Below, piece after piece: positions 55,118 to 62,830 of a stretch of DNA of 64,000 nt. The notes beneath the pieces were generated by a model, which was not told where the DNA came from, searched no databases, and was given only the letters and a program-made list of their open reading frames with translations. The stretch is from Desulforapulum autotrophicum HRM2. Its GTDB lineage: Bacteria > Desulfobacterota > Desulfobacteria > Desulfobacterales > Desulfobacteraceae. How positions within the stretch are numbered: the stretch's first letter is position 1; each line of letters begins with the position of its first letter. Location of the stretch: the NCBI RefSeq assembly GCF_000020365.1, contig NC_012108.1, positions 3,596,001 to 3,660,000 of the forward strand. Direction: 5' to 3'. The position numbers and the translations under genes are program-made.

Positions 55118-56116
55118 ATGAAACGTATGAATGTAGGTTTTTCAATCCACCGGCCGGAGATAATTCCAATCACCGAAGGGATCATGGATCGCCACGAGGT
55201 CATTTTTCTGGAAGAACCTCCATCCCCCGGGTTTGAAAAAATGCTGGACAGAACCCTTGGGGTGGAGGAATACCTGATGCCGTTGGATATGGAATATCCG
55301 GAATTCAGCCGTACCATGTGTCATCTTGAGATAAAACTTCACGCAAAGGGAAAACGATTGATCCAGGTTGAACCTTTTGTTGAAGCACTTTTGTCCATCC
55401 ATGATTTTCTTGCACTGGGCAACCGCCCCGAAGACCTGGAAAAAAGATCCGTTCAATATTTTGTTTATATAACTGAGCGAAATGCAACTGCTGCGCTTTT
55501 AAATTTTTATAAAACATCAATGACCGGTTCTTTTGAAAATACCGTTAAGGCCATCCGTCAATTCGCCCAGGCAGATGCGGCCCGTTTCCGGCTGCGCGAT
55601 TCCCTGCGAGCCCAAGAAATTATCCGGCAGTCAGGCAAGTATAACCACATCTTTGTGGAGGCCGGCATGATCCACTATCAGCTTTGGCAACTACTCTGGA
55701 GACAACTGTCAGGTTCATTCAAGGTTCAGCCGGTATTTCTTGACCGTTTTGCATTAAAAGGCCTGAATTCCCATCATCATTCCTATAGTCCGGGAGACCT
55801 GTTGACCCTGGCACATATTTTCCATCCCTGTCTGTCCCTTGAAAAATGGGAATCATTGATGGCAGCCCGTTCAATTATCTACTCCAAAATCATTCAAAAA
55901 CAAGAATTCCATGGGGATCCAACAAATTTTTTCCATTTAACAGATGAAACAAACTGTATTCGTATTTCCAGAGGGCTCAGCATGGATGACTGCAGGCGTC
56001 TGTATCCGCTTATCCGATCAGCAGACACTTCCAAAGCCCGTCGTGTCGTTGAACAGGAATTAATGGCAAGACAGCCAGCGGGTTCAAAGGCCCCAATATT
56101 TCCCCAAAAAGCATAA
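55118..56116 (+). CDS. Unknown cytosolic protein
   Basis: 332 residues; no signal peptide or membrane helix. I do not recognise the family. The N-terminus MNVGFSIHRPEIIPITEGIM followed by HEVIFLEEPPSP, and later HIFVEAGMIHYQLWQLLWRQL, recall the outline of TraB/PrgY-like proteins (an N-terminal motif, then a Gly-x-x-His block before a helix), but the match is weak. The middle is helical and basic. A Met at 55127 is an alternative start. Six bases after its stop comes a cupin-like fragment in the same frame. Confidence 0.6.
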   Translation: MKRMNVGFSIHRPEIIPITEGIMDRHEVIFLEEPPSPGFEKMLDRTLGVEEYLMPLDMEYPEFSRTMCHLEIKLHAKGKRLIQVEPFVEALLSIHDFLALGNRPEDLEKRSVQYFVYITERNATAALLNFYKTSMTGSFENTVKAIRQFAQADAARFRLRDSLRAQEIIRQSGKYNHIFVEAGMIHYQLWQLLWRQLSGSFKVQPVFLDRFALKGLNSHHHSYSPGDLLTLAHIFHPCLSLEKWESLMAARSIIYSKIIQKQEFHGDPTNFFHLTDETNCIRISRGLSMDDCRRLYPLIRSADTSKARRVVEQELMARQPAGSKAPIFPQKA

Positions 56117-56119
56117 GGA

Positions 56120-56299
56120 ATGCTGAGAATTCAAACCAAACAAGGGACAACAGATATCCATGAAGGAGAAGCCGTTCTTGCAACAGCTGGTGAATGGATA
56201 CGGTATAGCACGCCTGGTCCTGAAGGCGCAGAATACATGGCAATTTGTTTGCCGGCATTTTCTCCAGACAATGTACACAGGGATGATGACCTGATTTAG
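56120..56299 (+). CDS. 59-residue cupin C-terminal fragment
   Basis: A short frame, starting four bases after the preceding stop (TAAGGAATG). Its sequence (HEGEAVLATAGEWIRYSTPG, then AEYMAICLPAFSPDNVHRDD) matches the last two-thirds of small cupin proteins, where the AVCxPAFSPxxVHRD tail is typical. The first cupin motif with the metal-binding His residues is missing, so it is either a remnant or a short protein that cannot bind metal as usual. No in-frame upstream part exists. Translational coupling to 55118 is possible. Confidence 0.55.
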   Translation: MLRIQTKQGTTDIHEGEAVLATAGEWIRYSTPGPEGAEYMAICLPAFSPDNVHRDDDLI

Positions 56300-56324
56300 A
56301 CCCCTAATCAGATAAAAACAAGTT

Positions 56325-56966
56325 CTATTCTTTCAATGCCGGCACCAGGGTGGATAAGACAGTCCTGGAATAGGTATCAAGTTCTTCAAACATGAGCCCC
56401 AGCCTGAGTTTATCATCGTCCCGCCCCAGGCTTTTAACCACAGCTATGGTAAAAAGGGTGTCAAAGCGGGCATAGGAGAATCTCAAGGATATCCGGCTGT
56501 TTCGGCTGATCTCATGGAAACCAAGACCATTGACAAGACACAGACACCCCCTTTCATTAATATTGAGCACCACCCCTTTTCTGGTGGAGACACCATCTTC
56601 AAGGACCACCTCAACGGGAAGGTAACATTCTATTCTTGGCCGGGAACGAATATTACAGCTTTCAACCTCATCTGGATAATCCAGAAACATGAGAAGGTCA
56701 GGTTCTTCAATCATGGTGAGAATCCGGGTGTCAAAACAAAAAACATCATCTGAACACACATACTTGACCCGAAGGATGTCGCCCCGTTTAAGGTGACTCT
56801 TTTTCCAGTTGATCTCCGACAAATGAACGATCAAATATTTTCCCACATGCATCCCGGCCATCTGGCTTGAGACTGAACGTTCAGGGTCACAGGGCTCAAG
56901 CAGCAACGGCGTACCAAGTTCGATGAAGAGCCTTCGGCTTTGATTGATCTCTGTTATATTTTTCAT
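56325..56966 (-). CDS. PilZ-domain protein (YcgR-like)
   Basis: Start at 56966, where AGGTGA, part of the preceding gene's stop, serves as ribosome site; four bases separate the genes. About 213 residues: an N-terminal beta domain of the YcgR-N kind (GTPLLLEPCDPERSVSSQMAG) and a C-terminal PilZ domain with RSRPRIECYLPVEVV, where the expected RxxxR form is changed, and NINERGCLCLV (the [D/N]xSxxG counterpart altered to NxNxxG). c-di-GMP binding is therefore uncertain. Coupling with the sugar transferase suggests control of exopolysaccharide output. Confidence 0.8.
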   Translation of the reverse strand: MKNITEINQSRRLFIELGTPLLLEPCDPERSVSSQMAGMHVGKYLIVHLSEINWKKSHLKRGDILRVKYVCSDDVFCFDTRILTMIEEPDLLMFLDYPDEVESCNIRSRPRIECYLPVEVVLEDGVSTRKGVVLNINERGCLCLVNGLGFHEISRNSRISLRFSYARFDTLFTIAVVKSLGRDDDKLRLGLMFEELDTYSRTVLSTLVPALKE

Positions 56967-56970
56967 GATT

Positions 56971-58320
56971 TCACCTGCCGCCCCTTCTAAACAAAACCAC
57001 TTTGATGGTCTCAAGAACAATTAAGATTTCCAGAAAAAAGGAAAGATTATTGATATAGTAAAGGTCGTAACGCAGTTTCTCAACGGAATCCCCCAGGGAT
57101 GAACCATAGGGATACATCACCTGGGCCCACCCGGTAATCCCGGGTTTAACCGCATGCCTTTCAAGGTAATATGGGGTCACCCGGCTAATTTCCTCAACAA
57201 ATTCAGGCCGCTCAGGCCTTGGCCCGATAAAGCTCATATCTCCTTTCAGCACATTAACAAGCTGGGGGAGTTCGTCAATTCGTGTCTTTCGCATGAAGGC
57301 TCCAATGGGCGTTACTCTGGGATCATTCTGCCGCGCCCAGGATGCACCGGTATCTTTTTCTGCATTGTCAGCCATGGACCTGAACTTAAAAATGGTGAAA
57401 GGCGTTCCGTTGACACCCACCCGTTTCTGCAAATAAAAGACAGGGCCTTTAGAGGTAAGCTTAATACCGCATGCGATGACAGGTAACAGGGGCAGGGTGA
57501 AAAGCAGAAGGGTTGATGCAAACAACACATCAACGATTCGCTTCATGAGCCGGATAAACGGGGTAATGAGAAAACCACTACTCTGGATAAGCCAGCTTGG
57601 ATTGATCTCCTCAACCGGAATTTTTCCAGTGGTGACTTCAAAAAAGGAAGGATAATCCATGATCCTGACTCCCATCAGCTTGCAGGTGACAAGCTTCTCG
57701 ATGATAAGATTCCCCCTCCTTTCCGTCAGGGCGATCACAATGGCATGGGCGTTATAGCGTTTTGACAGTTCAACAATGTCATCAATGGTCCCCACGATGG
57801 ACGTGGTGGGCACGGTCACCGGATCACTGGCTGTTTTAACATACCCGGCAAGGGTGCGTCGACCCTTTGATGATGCAATCAGCTTTTCAACCTTTTCAGC
57901 CATGGCACCGGTACCAAGCACCAGGATGTTTTCGGCAAAGAAAAGAGAATTCGTTGATTTCTGATAAAGGATCTGCCAGCTGTTCTGAAGAATTAAAAAA
58001 AACAGCAGTGACAGGAAAAGCTCAACATAAATTCCCCTGAGACTGCTGAAAAGCAACAAAAGGACCGCAAATGAAAGGGCTGCCCCAAGGGCTGAGCGAA
58101 TCAGTTTTATTTTAAAGATCAGCTTATCAGTGGTGTATACCTCGCACAGAAATGAACTAAAAAGAACCACCGGAAAAAAACAATAATGCCAGAGTAACGG
58201 AACTTTGCCTGGAAATGTTGACAGAATAGAGGGTATCAGGGAGATAAACGCAACCAAGACATCCCCCCCCGCCAGAATAGCCAGATTCCTCACAGGGCTT
58301 CCCTTTGAAAATAAGGCCAA
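56971..58320 (-). CDS. Polyprenyl-phosphate glycosyl-1-phosphate transferase (exopolysaccharide initiation)
   Basis: 449 residues. Four N-terminal membrane helices and a CoA-binding-like Rossmann domain (ENILVLGTGAMAEKVEKLI) precede a re-entrant helix and the catalytic bacterial sugar transferase domain: FKFRSMADNAEKDTG, RKTRIDELPQLVNVLKGDMS, FIGPRPERPEFV and PGITGWAQV. Enzymes of this WbaP/WcaJ type load the first sugar phosphate onto undecaprenyl phosphate. The full polysaccharide cluster is not nearby, only the PilZ gene that follows, so this may be an orphan initiator under c-di-GMP control. Confidence 0.92.
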   Translation of the reverse strand: MALFSKGSPVRNLAILAGGDVLVAFISLIPSILSTFPGKVPLLWHYCFFPVVLFSSFLCEVYTTDKLIFKIKLIRSALGAALSFAVLLLLFSSLRGIYVELFLSLLFFLILQNSWQILYQKSTNSLFFAENILVLGTGAMAEKVEKLIASSKGRRTLAGYVKTASDPVTVPTTSIVGTIDDIVELSKRYNAHAIVIALTERRGNLIIEKLVTCKLMGVRIMDYPSFFEVTTGKIPVEEINPSWLIQSSGFLITPFIRLMKRIVDVLFASTLLLFTLPLLPVIACGIKLTSKGPVFYLQKRVGVNGTPFTIFKFRSMADNAEKDTGASWARQNDPRVTPIGAFMRKTRIDELPQLVNVLKGDMSFIGPRPERPEFVEEISRVTPYYLERHAVKPGITGWAQVMYPYGSSLGDSVEKLRYDLYYINNLSFFLEILIVLETIKVVLFRRGGR

Positions 58321-58335
58321 AAAACCTCCTATATG

Positions 58336-58488
58336 CTATTTGTTTCTGGGACCGTTCGGGGAATCCATCCCGCTTCCGTCGCTGATGCCGTCCCCGGAAT
58401 TAGGTGCAGAACCATGACCGGAAAAGGCAGGGACTGCTGCAAAGGATAAAACGAACAGAGTTGACAACAAAGTAACACGTTTTTTCAT
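58336..58488 (-). CDS. 50-residue secreted Gly/Asp/Ser-rich peptide
   Basis: The ATG at 58488 has AAGGA upstream (AAGGAAGTCGTT before ATG). The product opens with a classic signal peptide (MKKRVTLLSTLFVLSFAAV then PAFSG), with likely cleavage after AFS, leaving about 26 residues: HGSAPNSGDGISDGSGMDSP and a short basic end. The repeated DG/SG turns recall small secreted Gly-rich peptides often seen in Desulfobacterota, function unknown. It stands alone upstream of the sugar-transferase gene and may share its transcript, 15 bases ahead. Confidence 0.65.
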   Translation of the reverse strand: MKKRVTLLSTLFVLSFAAVPAFSGHGSAPNSGDGISDGSGMDSPNGPRNK

Positions 58489-58596
58489 AACGACTTCCTT
58501 AATCGAGCTGCTGCTACAAAAGGCCCTGGGAAAGCGCCTGACAGACCATATGCATTTGCCCCATAAAACTCAAGAAAAATCAACAGATCACCATCA

Positions 58597-59202
58597 TCAA
58601 GCCATGCTGCCACGCACAGCAAGAAGATCCGCCCGTTCGTTTCCAGGATGCCCACTGTGCCCCTTTACATGGACGACCTTTAACCGCTTAAACGGTTTCA
58701 TGAGCTTTCTGATGGATTCGACCAGTTCTACATTGGCCTTGGCCTTCCAGTTCATGGTGAGAATGCCAATGGCATATCTTGAATCGGTATAAAGTGTAAC
58801 GGGCGTTTCATGATGGTCTTTGACAAATTCAATGCCGAGTTTTATGGCTGTAAGTTCGGCAATGTTATTTGTGGCAGGCCCCAGGCTCTCTGAAATTTCA
58901 TGGACAATGATGTCATTCTGAATCACCACCACCCCGGAACCTGCCGGGCCGGGATTTCCAGAACAGGCCCCATCGGTATAGATGAAAATGGGGAAATCGC
59001 TGGAGATGCTCACTCCATTGTCCCCTGGGCTTTCCTGCGCAGAGACATCCTCCCCTTCAACATCAGATCCAGGCACTGCCAGGGATGGGGCGGGAAGGGA
59101 ATGTGCAGACGGGTCTGTCAACTGATCAAGCAATTGTGCCGCACGGTTGTTCAATGCATTGATTTGTCTCTGTATCTGTTTTAGTTCATCCACAATGGTC
59201 AT
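58597..59202 (-). CDS. rnhA: Ribonuclease HI with an N-terminal extension
   Basis: 201 residues. The RNase HI core occupies about 72-201: IYTDGACSGNPGP (first Asp), NNIAELTAIKLGIE (Glu), LYTDSRYAIGIL (Asp), and HVKGHSGHPGNERADLLA (His and last Asp). The ~70-residue N-terminal extension has a helix (TIVDELKQIQRQINALNNRA) and a Pro/Ser/Asp linker and is not the hybrid-binding domain of eukaryotic-type enzymes. It degrades RNA in RNA-DNA hybrids. The start overlaps the MFS gene's stop in ATAATG. Confidence 0.92.
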   Translation of the reverse strand: MTIVDELKQIQRQINALNNRAAQLLDQLTDPSAHSLPAPSLAVPGSDVEGEDVSAQESPGDNGVSISSDFPIFIYTDGACSGNPGPAGSGVVVIQNDIIVHEISESLGPATNNIAELTAIKLGIEFVKDHHETPVTLYTDSRYAIGILTMNWKAKANVELVESIRKLMKPFKRLKVVHVKGHSGHPGNERADLLAVRGSMA

Positions 59203-60566
59203 TATCTGCTCGCATTCCCTTGCCCGTTATTGTGCAGGCAATCTTTTTTATTTAACACGGGTACCTGGCCGTCCGAGATATTCATACAATAGGTTTCTTG
59301 AATGCAAAGGGAACCCATAACCCCTATAATGCCGAAAAAAAGCATCATGAACAAGGCATTCTGGTAGTCCGGCGGAGAATAAATCCTTGCGTTGTTGATC
59401 ATCTTTCCATCCCACCCCATGTCAAGTACAAATCCGAACAACGGCTGAATCAGGCTTGTGCCAAGAAAAGCCCCGGTATTTACAACGCTGACGGCCATGC
59501 CAGAAAGATGGGGATTGATGATCTCCTTGGCACAGGCAAAGGTCAGCACAAGTGCCGATCCTGAGAACCCAAGTAAAAAGAAATAAACATAAATCATTGC
59601 CCCGCCAGACCATGGGAACGCCACCATCACAACCCAGACAAGAACGTAAACCAGGCTGCCGCACACAAGGATGGGTTTACGCCGTCCCATGCGATCGGAA
59701 AGCCAGCCCAGGAACAACGATCCCAGGGCAAAGGCAGCCAGCATCAGGGTAAGATACCGGGCGGCCCATGGCCGGTCAAAACTGTACATGTCCCTTAAAT
59801 AGGGAATTGCCCAGAGCCCCATGAAAGCGTAAAGCCCGCCGATCATGCCAAACTGAACCCAGAATCCAGCCCACAGCTTGGGCACGACCACGACCCCCAC
59901 CAGGTCCCTGATCCAGTGCTGTTTTGTTTTCGGAACCCAGGGCTTTCCCTCCATCTCCCGGATGGAAGGGAATCCAAGATCTTCAGGTTGATTCCGGACA
60001 AAGAGGATGCCGGCACCGGCAAGGCTGAGGGAGACAATTCCCAGGAAGATAAAAACCGTTCGCCACAGAAAGATCTCAAGGATTGCCGCAAGGGGGCCTG
60101 CCGCAAGAATAGAACCCATGTTTCCCACAAACAGCGTCAGGCCGCTCATGAACCCGTATCGTCTCTCGCTGAACCACATGGCGTTGTTTTTCATGATACT
60201 CACAAAAACCACAGAGACCCCAAGTCCCACAAGGAGCCTGGCAAACATGGCAACGGGAAAAGAAGGGGCAAGACCAAACAGTATAGACCCTGTTCCGGCA
60301 AGGGTGTTGCCAAGGATTATTGCCGTCCGGGGGCCAAGGGTATCGGCAAGCACCCCTGAAGGGATCTGCATCACCGCATACACCCCAAAATAAATTGCCG
60401 CAAGGGAGCCCAGGGCCACACCATCGGCATCAAAGGCCCCCATGAGTTCATGGGAAATGATGCCCGGTGACATACGATGAAAGTAGACAAGAATATAGGA
60501 GAGCATAAAGACAATAAAAATCAGCCATCTCATGAATTCAAAACGCCTGGATGAATATTCGATCAT
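59202..60566 (-). CDS. Major facilitator superfamily transporter
   Basis: 454 residues, twelve predicted membrane helices. Family signatures: VLADTLGPRTAII between helices 2 and 3, and GWLSDRMGRRKPI in the second half. The opening FMLSYILVYFHRMSPGIISHEL with Arg in helix 1 fits the anion/organophosphate and NarK-like subgroups; substrate cannot be called. A short polar tail (about 430-454) holds two Cys. AGGAGA is seven bases before the ATG. Translationally coupled to rnhA. Confidence 0.88.
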   Translation of the reverse strand: MIEYSSRRFEFMRWLIFIVFMLSYILVYFHRMSPGIISHELMGAFDADGVALGSLAAIYFGVYAVMQIPSGVLADTLGPRTAIILGNTLAGTGSILFGLAPSFPVAMFARLLVGLGVSVVFVSIMKNNAMWFSERRYGFMSGLTLFVGNMGSILAAGPLAAILEIFLWRTVFIFLGIVSLSLAGAGILFVRNQPEDLGFPSIREMEGKPWVPKTKQHWIRDLVGVVVVPKLWAGFWVQFGMIGGLYAFMGLWAIPYLRDMYSFDRPWAARYLTLMLAAFALGSLFLGWLSDRMGRRKPILVCGSLVYVLVWVVMVAFPWSGGAMIYVYFFLLGFSGSALVLTFACAKEIINPHLSGMAVSVVNTGAFLGTSLIQPLFGFVLDMGWDGKMINNARIYSPPDYQNALFMMLFFGIIGVMGSLCIQETYCMNISDGQVPVLNKKDCLHNNGQGNASR

Positions 60567-60670
60567 GCCATTGTCTCCTGCCCCATTGAAAGATCAATTC
60601 TCCTGTGAGGCTATCAAATACCACACCACTTCATCGCTATCAACGGGTAAAATGGATCTACAGGCCTTTA

Positions 60671-60718
60671 TTCGTCTCGATTGTTGACACCCTGGCGATA
60701 ATCCGCTTTTATATGAAA
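60671..60718 (-). repeat. Degenerate copy of the GTTTCATATAACC element
   Basis: Reads TTCGTCTCGATTG...ACACCCTGGCG...TATATGAAAC; the right end and the CCTGGC segment resemble the minus orientation of the element tandemly repeated at 35.3 kb. The left GTTTCAT is lost. Confidence 0.4.
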
Positions 60719-60889
60719 CTCGCTTCGACCGGCCGGCGGAAACGGGTGTTGCCCTTCACTCATTCTCGCAGGCCGTCCATGGCCTGCTCCGAGGGAAATG
60801 GCAACTCCTTGGACCTCGTGTCCACCGTTGCCATTTAACCCGTTCAGGGCAACACCCGTTCCCACCGGCCTACTACTGTCGAGTTTCAT
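60713..60889. repeat. 177-bp multi-stem foldback
   Basis: Imperfect inverted arms of about 43 bases: ATGAAACTCG and GAAACGGGTGTTGCCCT on the left, their complements AGGGCAACACCCGTT and CGAGTTTCAT on the right. Two perfect inner hairpins: GCAGGCC/GGCCTGC and AAATGGCAAC/GTTGCCATTT, the latter holding TTGGAC/GTCCA. It would fold into a cruciform or branched RNA. Confidence 0.8.
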
Positions 60890-60930
60890 GCTTCGTTGTG
60901 TCCGCCAGGACATGTGGGTTTATAAGAAAC
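60883..60930 (-). repeat. Palindromic element copy A
   Basis: Starts GTTTCATG, has TTCGTTGTGTCC-GCCA-GGACATGTGGG in the centre and ends TATAAGAAAC. On the minus strand this corresponds to the element of the 35.3-kb array (CATGT...ACACAACGAA). Confidence 0.7.
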
Positions 60931-60968
60931 TCTTGTCGAAACATCATTGTGAAAGTCTCGACTTTAGA

Positions 60969-61148
60969 GCCCTCTTTGGTTTCCCTGACTGGAACATTGT
61001 AAACCAAAGGGGTTAGGATTTTTGCCCTTCCAGGCGTTAAGAAGCGCAGGCTGTTTGAGGACTTTAGCCCGCAGTTCCTGCGCTTTAGTCTGGAAGGGCA
61101 GAAATTCCCCCGACGTTTACCGTTCCGGTCAGGGTAACCAAAGAGGGC
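60969..61148. repeat. 180-bp second multi-stem foldback
   Basis: Arms of about 36 bases: GCCCTCTTTGGTTTCCCTGA and its partner TCAGGGTAACCAAAGAGGGC, with few mismatches. Within lies a second inverted pair TGCCCTTCCAG...AAGCGCAGG / CCTGCGCTTTAGTCTGGAAG at 61023-61101. Arrangement parallels the first foldback but the sequence is different. Confidence 0.75.
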
Positions 61149-61181
61149 GGAATGGTACTATCGCCTGCCCGGTATCATCGT

Positions 61182-61228
61182 GTTTCATATTTCGTTGTGT
61201 CCGCTAGGACATGTGGGTTATATGAAAC
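61182..61228 (-). repeat. Palindromic element copy B
   Basis: Bounded by perfect inverted ends GTTTCATAT / ATATGAAAC with TGTCC-GCTA-GGACA in the middle; 47 bp. Differs from copy A at a few positions and matches the 35.3-kb units in reverse orientation at both ends (GTTTCATATAACC, CACAACGAA). Confidence 0.8.
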
Positions 61229-61266
61229 CTAAAAATTGCAGGCTTAACCCAGGGAGCGATAAACCG

Positions 61267-61811
61267 TATGCAACCAGACCTGAAATCAAAAAGAATAATT
61301 GTGGTGGGTGCCGGAACCCGGAGCAGGCAGCATTGATCCGCTCAAGGGGCATCCATATCACCGGGATCCGGGGAGATCTCCTTGTTTCCATGCCGGCCTC
61401 TACCTGGGAGAGATGATCAAACGCGCAAAGGTACGTCGGATATTCTTCAGCATCATGGCAGAGGCCATGGCAGTTGCGTCTGCCATGGGCATCACCGTGG
61501 AAACCTATGGGGGACGACTCAATTATTATGATTTCCTTGAAAAAAAAGGTTTTTTGGCCAACTTGAAACGCACCGTTTTCCTCAGGATAATGGGGCTCAA
61601 ATTCAAACGGCTTAAATCCTCAACCCTTCAATCCTTTGAACGTAAACAAAAAACCGAGATCGACTTTTTAACCGGCTACATCACCTCAAACGGACAAACG
61701 AACAACATAAAGACACCGGTGAACAGCCAGATAGAAACAATGATCCACGAGATCGAAGCAGGCGAACGGACCATCTCCCCTGCCAACCTTGACGAAATTG
61801 TTCTTGCCTAA
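61267..61811 (+). pseudogene. panE: Decayed 2-dehydropantoate 2-reductase
   Basis: Three pieces of a PanE-like reductase lie in different frames. First the nucleotide-binding start MQPDLKSKRIIVVGAGT, soon ended by a stop; then LIRSRGIHITGIRGDLLVS, which is the next conserved block but out of frame with both neighbours; then, from about 61400, a continuous C-terminal domain (ETYGGRLNYYDFLEKKGF, ERKQKTEIDFLTGYI, KTPVNSQIETMIHEIEAGER, PANLDEIVLA). Some 100-150 residues of the middle are deleted. A normal enzyme has about 300-330 residues, so this cannot be active. It directly follows the palindromic repeat island. Confidence 0.75.
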
Positions 61812-61836
61812 AGGGCAGTCCCTGACAAGGCAACTG

Positions 61837-62697
61837 CTAACGGTCAGACAACCCTTTCCGGACCACCATGTCGTTTAGATTCACCCCGGCCGATTCTGCC
61901 ACCACCGGGCATTTGGCTTTGAACAGAAAGAAAATCCGGTCATCGTCATGGGGCAGTGTCTCATAATTGCCCTGGCCTTTGGCAATAATGAGATCAGCCC
62001 GGTCAAAGGCCTGCAAAAAAACGGGGGAACACATATCAAGCACGGTCCCTGGAATGACACCCCCGGAACCAATTGTCGTGACAATGTCTGTTATCCCGGT
62101 TTCAACTGCATCTTCAAGTGTAGCGTCGTTCAAAGCCGGCCCTCCCCGAACCACAAAAACCACCCGACCCATATCCATCTTTTCGAGCACCAGACGGTCA
62201 AACACAATTTCACCGGCATTGTCGGCAATCCAGAGGATGGCATTGGCCGATACCAGACGGTCAAGGAGATTGTCCATGTCGCCTGTTACCTTGTTTGCCA
62301 TGGCATAATCAATGGTGTCAAAAATCGTCTCGGTGTCAATCGCTGAAAAGGCACCAAAATCTATGATATTTCCGGCAATGGAGAGCCTGATCGCCGTTTC
62401 AAGGGGCGCCTCTGACCTTTCAACCATGGCCCTTAACCCATCCAGCTGATCAAGGCAAAATGCATTACATTGCTTCTTGATTTCTTTATAAGGGTCTTTG
62501 TTGCCGGTCACCTCGGCGATGACCGTCTGGATACAGCGGGCCATCATGGGCGGAGACTGGTTCATGTCCATGACGGCCATGGCTGCCAGGCTTTTTTTAA
62601 GCACAGTTTGATGAATTTTTTCATCAGCGGTCACAAACCTTGCCGCACCAAGGGCCTGTCGTACAAGGCAGGGGATACAGTCATTGTAAGTCTTCAT
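61837..62697 (-). CDS. DUF89 / ARMT1-like metal-dependent phosphatase-type protein
   Basis: Start at 62697 with AAAGG six bases before it; an ATG twelve codons earlier is unlikely. 286 residues. The family opens with the CIPCLVRQAL block and has an Asn/Asp metal site in LWIADNAGEIVFDRLVLEKM and VVRGGPALNDAT, later KGQGNYETL. DUF89 proteins are damage-control phosphatases that act on phosphorylated metabolites in plants and archaea; bacterial roles are less clear. It is divergent from the DUF134 gene, with twin dyads between. Confidence 0.82.
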   Translation of the reverse strand: MKTYNDCIPCLVRQALGAARFVTADEKIHQTVLKKSLAAMAVMDMNQSPPMMARCIQTVIAEVTGNKDPYKEIKKQCNAFCLDQLDGLRAMVERSEAPLETAIRLSIAGNIIDFGAFSAIDTETIFDTIDYAMANKVTGDMDNLLDRLVSANAILWIADNAGEIVFDRLVLEKMDMGRVVFVVRGGPALNDATLEDAVETGITDIVTTIGSGGVIPGTVLDMCSPVFLQAFDRADLIIAKGQGNYETLPHDDDRIFFLFKAKCPVVAESAGVNLNDMVVRKGLSDR

Positions 62698-62726
62698 GCA
62701 ATACCTTTTGATGATAATTATTTTTT

Positions 62727-62740
62727 TGGTCATTTGACCA
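62727..62740. promoter_or_regulatory. Operator-like dyad 1 (TGGTCA-N2-TGACCA)
   Basis: Perfect six-base half sites around two bases. It lies 30 bases before the DUF89 start. A related dyad follows 54 bases away. Candidate target of the DUF134 protein. Confidence 0.6.
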
Positions 62741-62749
62741 TTATTATCC

Positions 62750-62778
62750 TTGACAACCGATCATACCACGATTACCAT
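62750..62778 (+). promoter_or_regulatory. Promoter of the DUF134 gene
   Basis: TTGACA (62750-62755) and TACCAT (62773-62778), spacing 17, with the second dyad starting three bases after the -10 box, where a bound repressor would block initiation. Confidence 0.45.
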
Positions 62779-62780
62779 TA

Positions 62781-62794
62781 TAGTCAAATGACCA
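62781..62794. promoter_or_regulatory. Operator-like dyad 2 (TAGTCA-N2-TGACCA)
   Basis: Same architecture as the first dyad with one changed base in the left half. It covers the expected transcription start of the DUF134 gene. Confidence 0.6.
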
Positions 62795-62830
62795 ATTAAA
62801 CTTTACACAAAGGAGCCCAGAGAAGCCAGG

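Noticed and set aside
60605-61416. Several open frames of 60-80 codons on both strands in the palindrome island
   Set aside because: They run through inverted repeats, have no ribosome sites and no protein-like composition; one only preserves a piece of the decayed panE.
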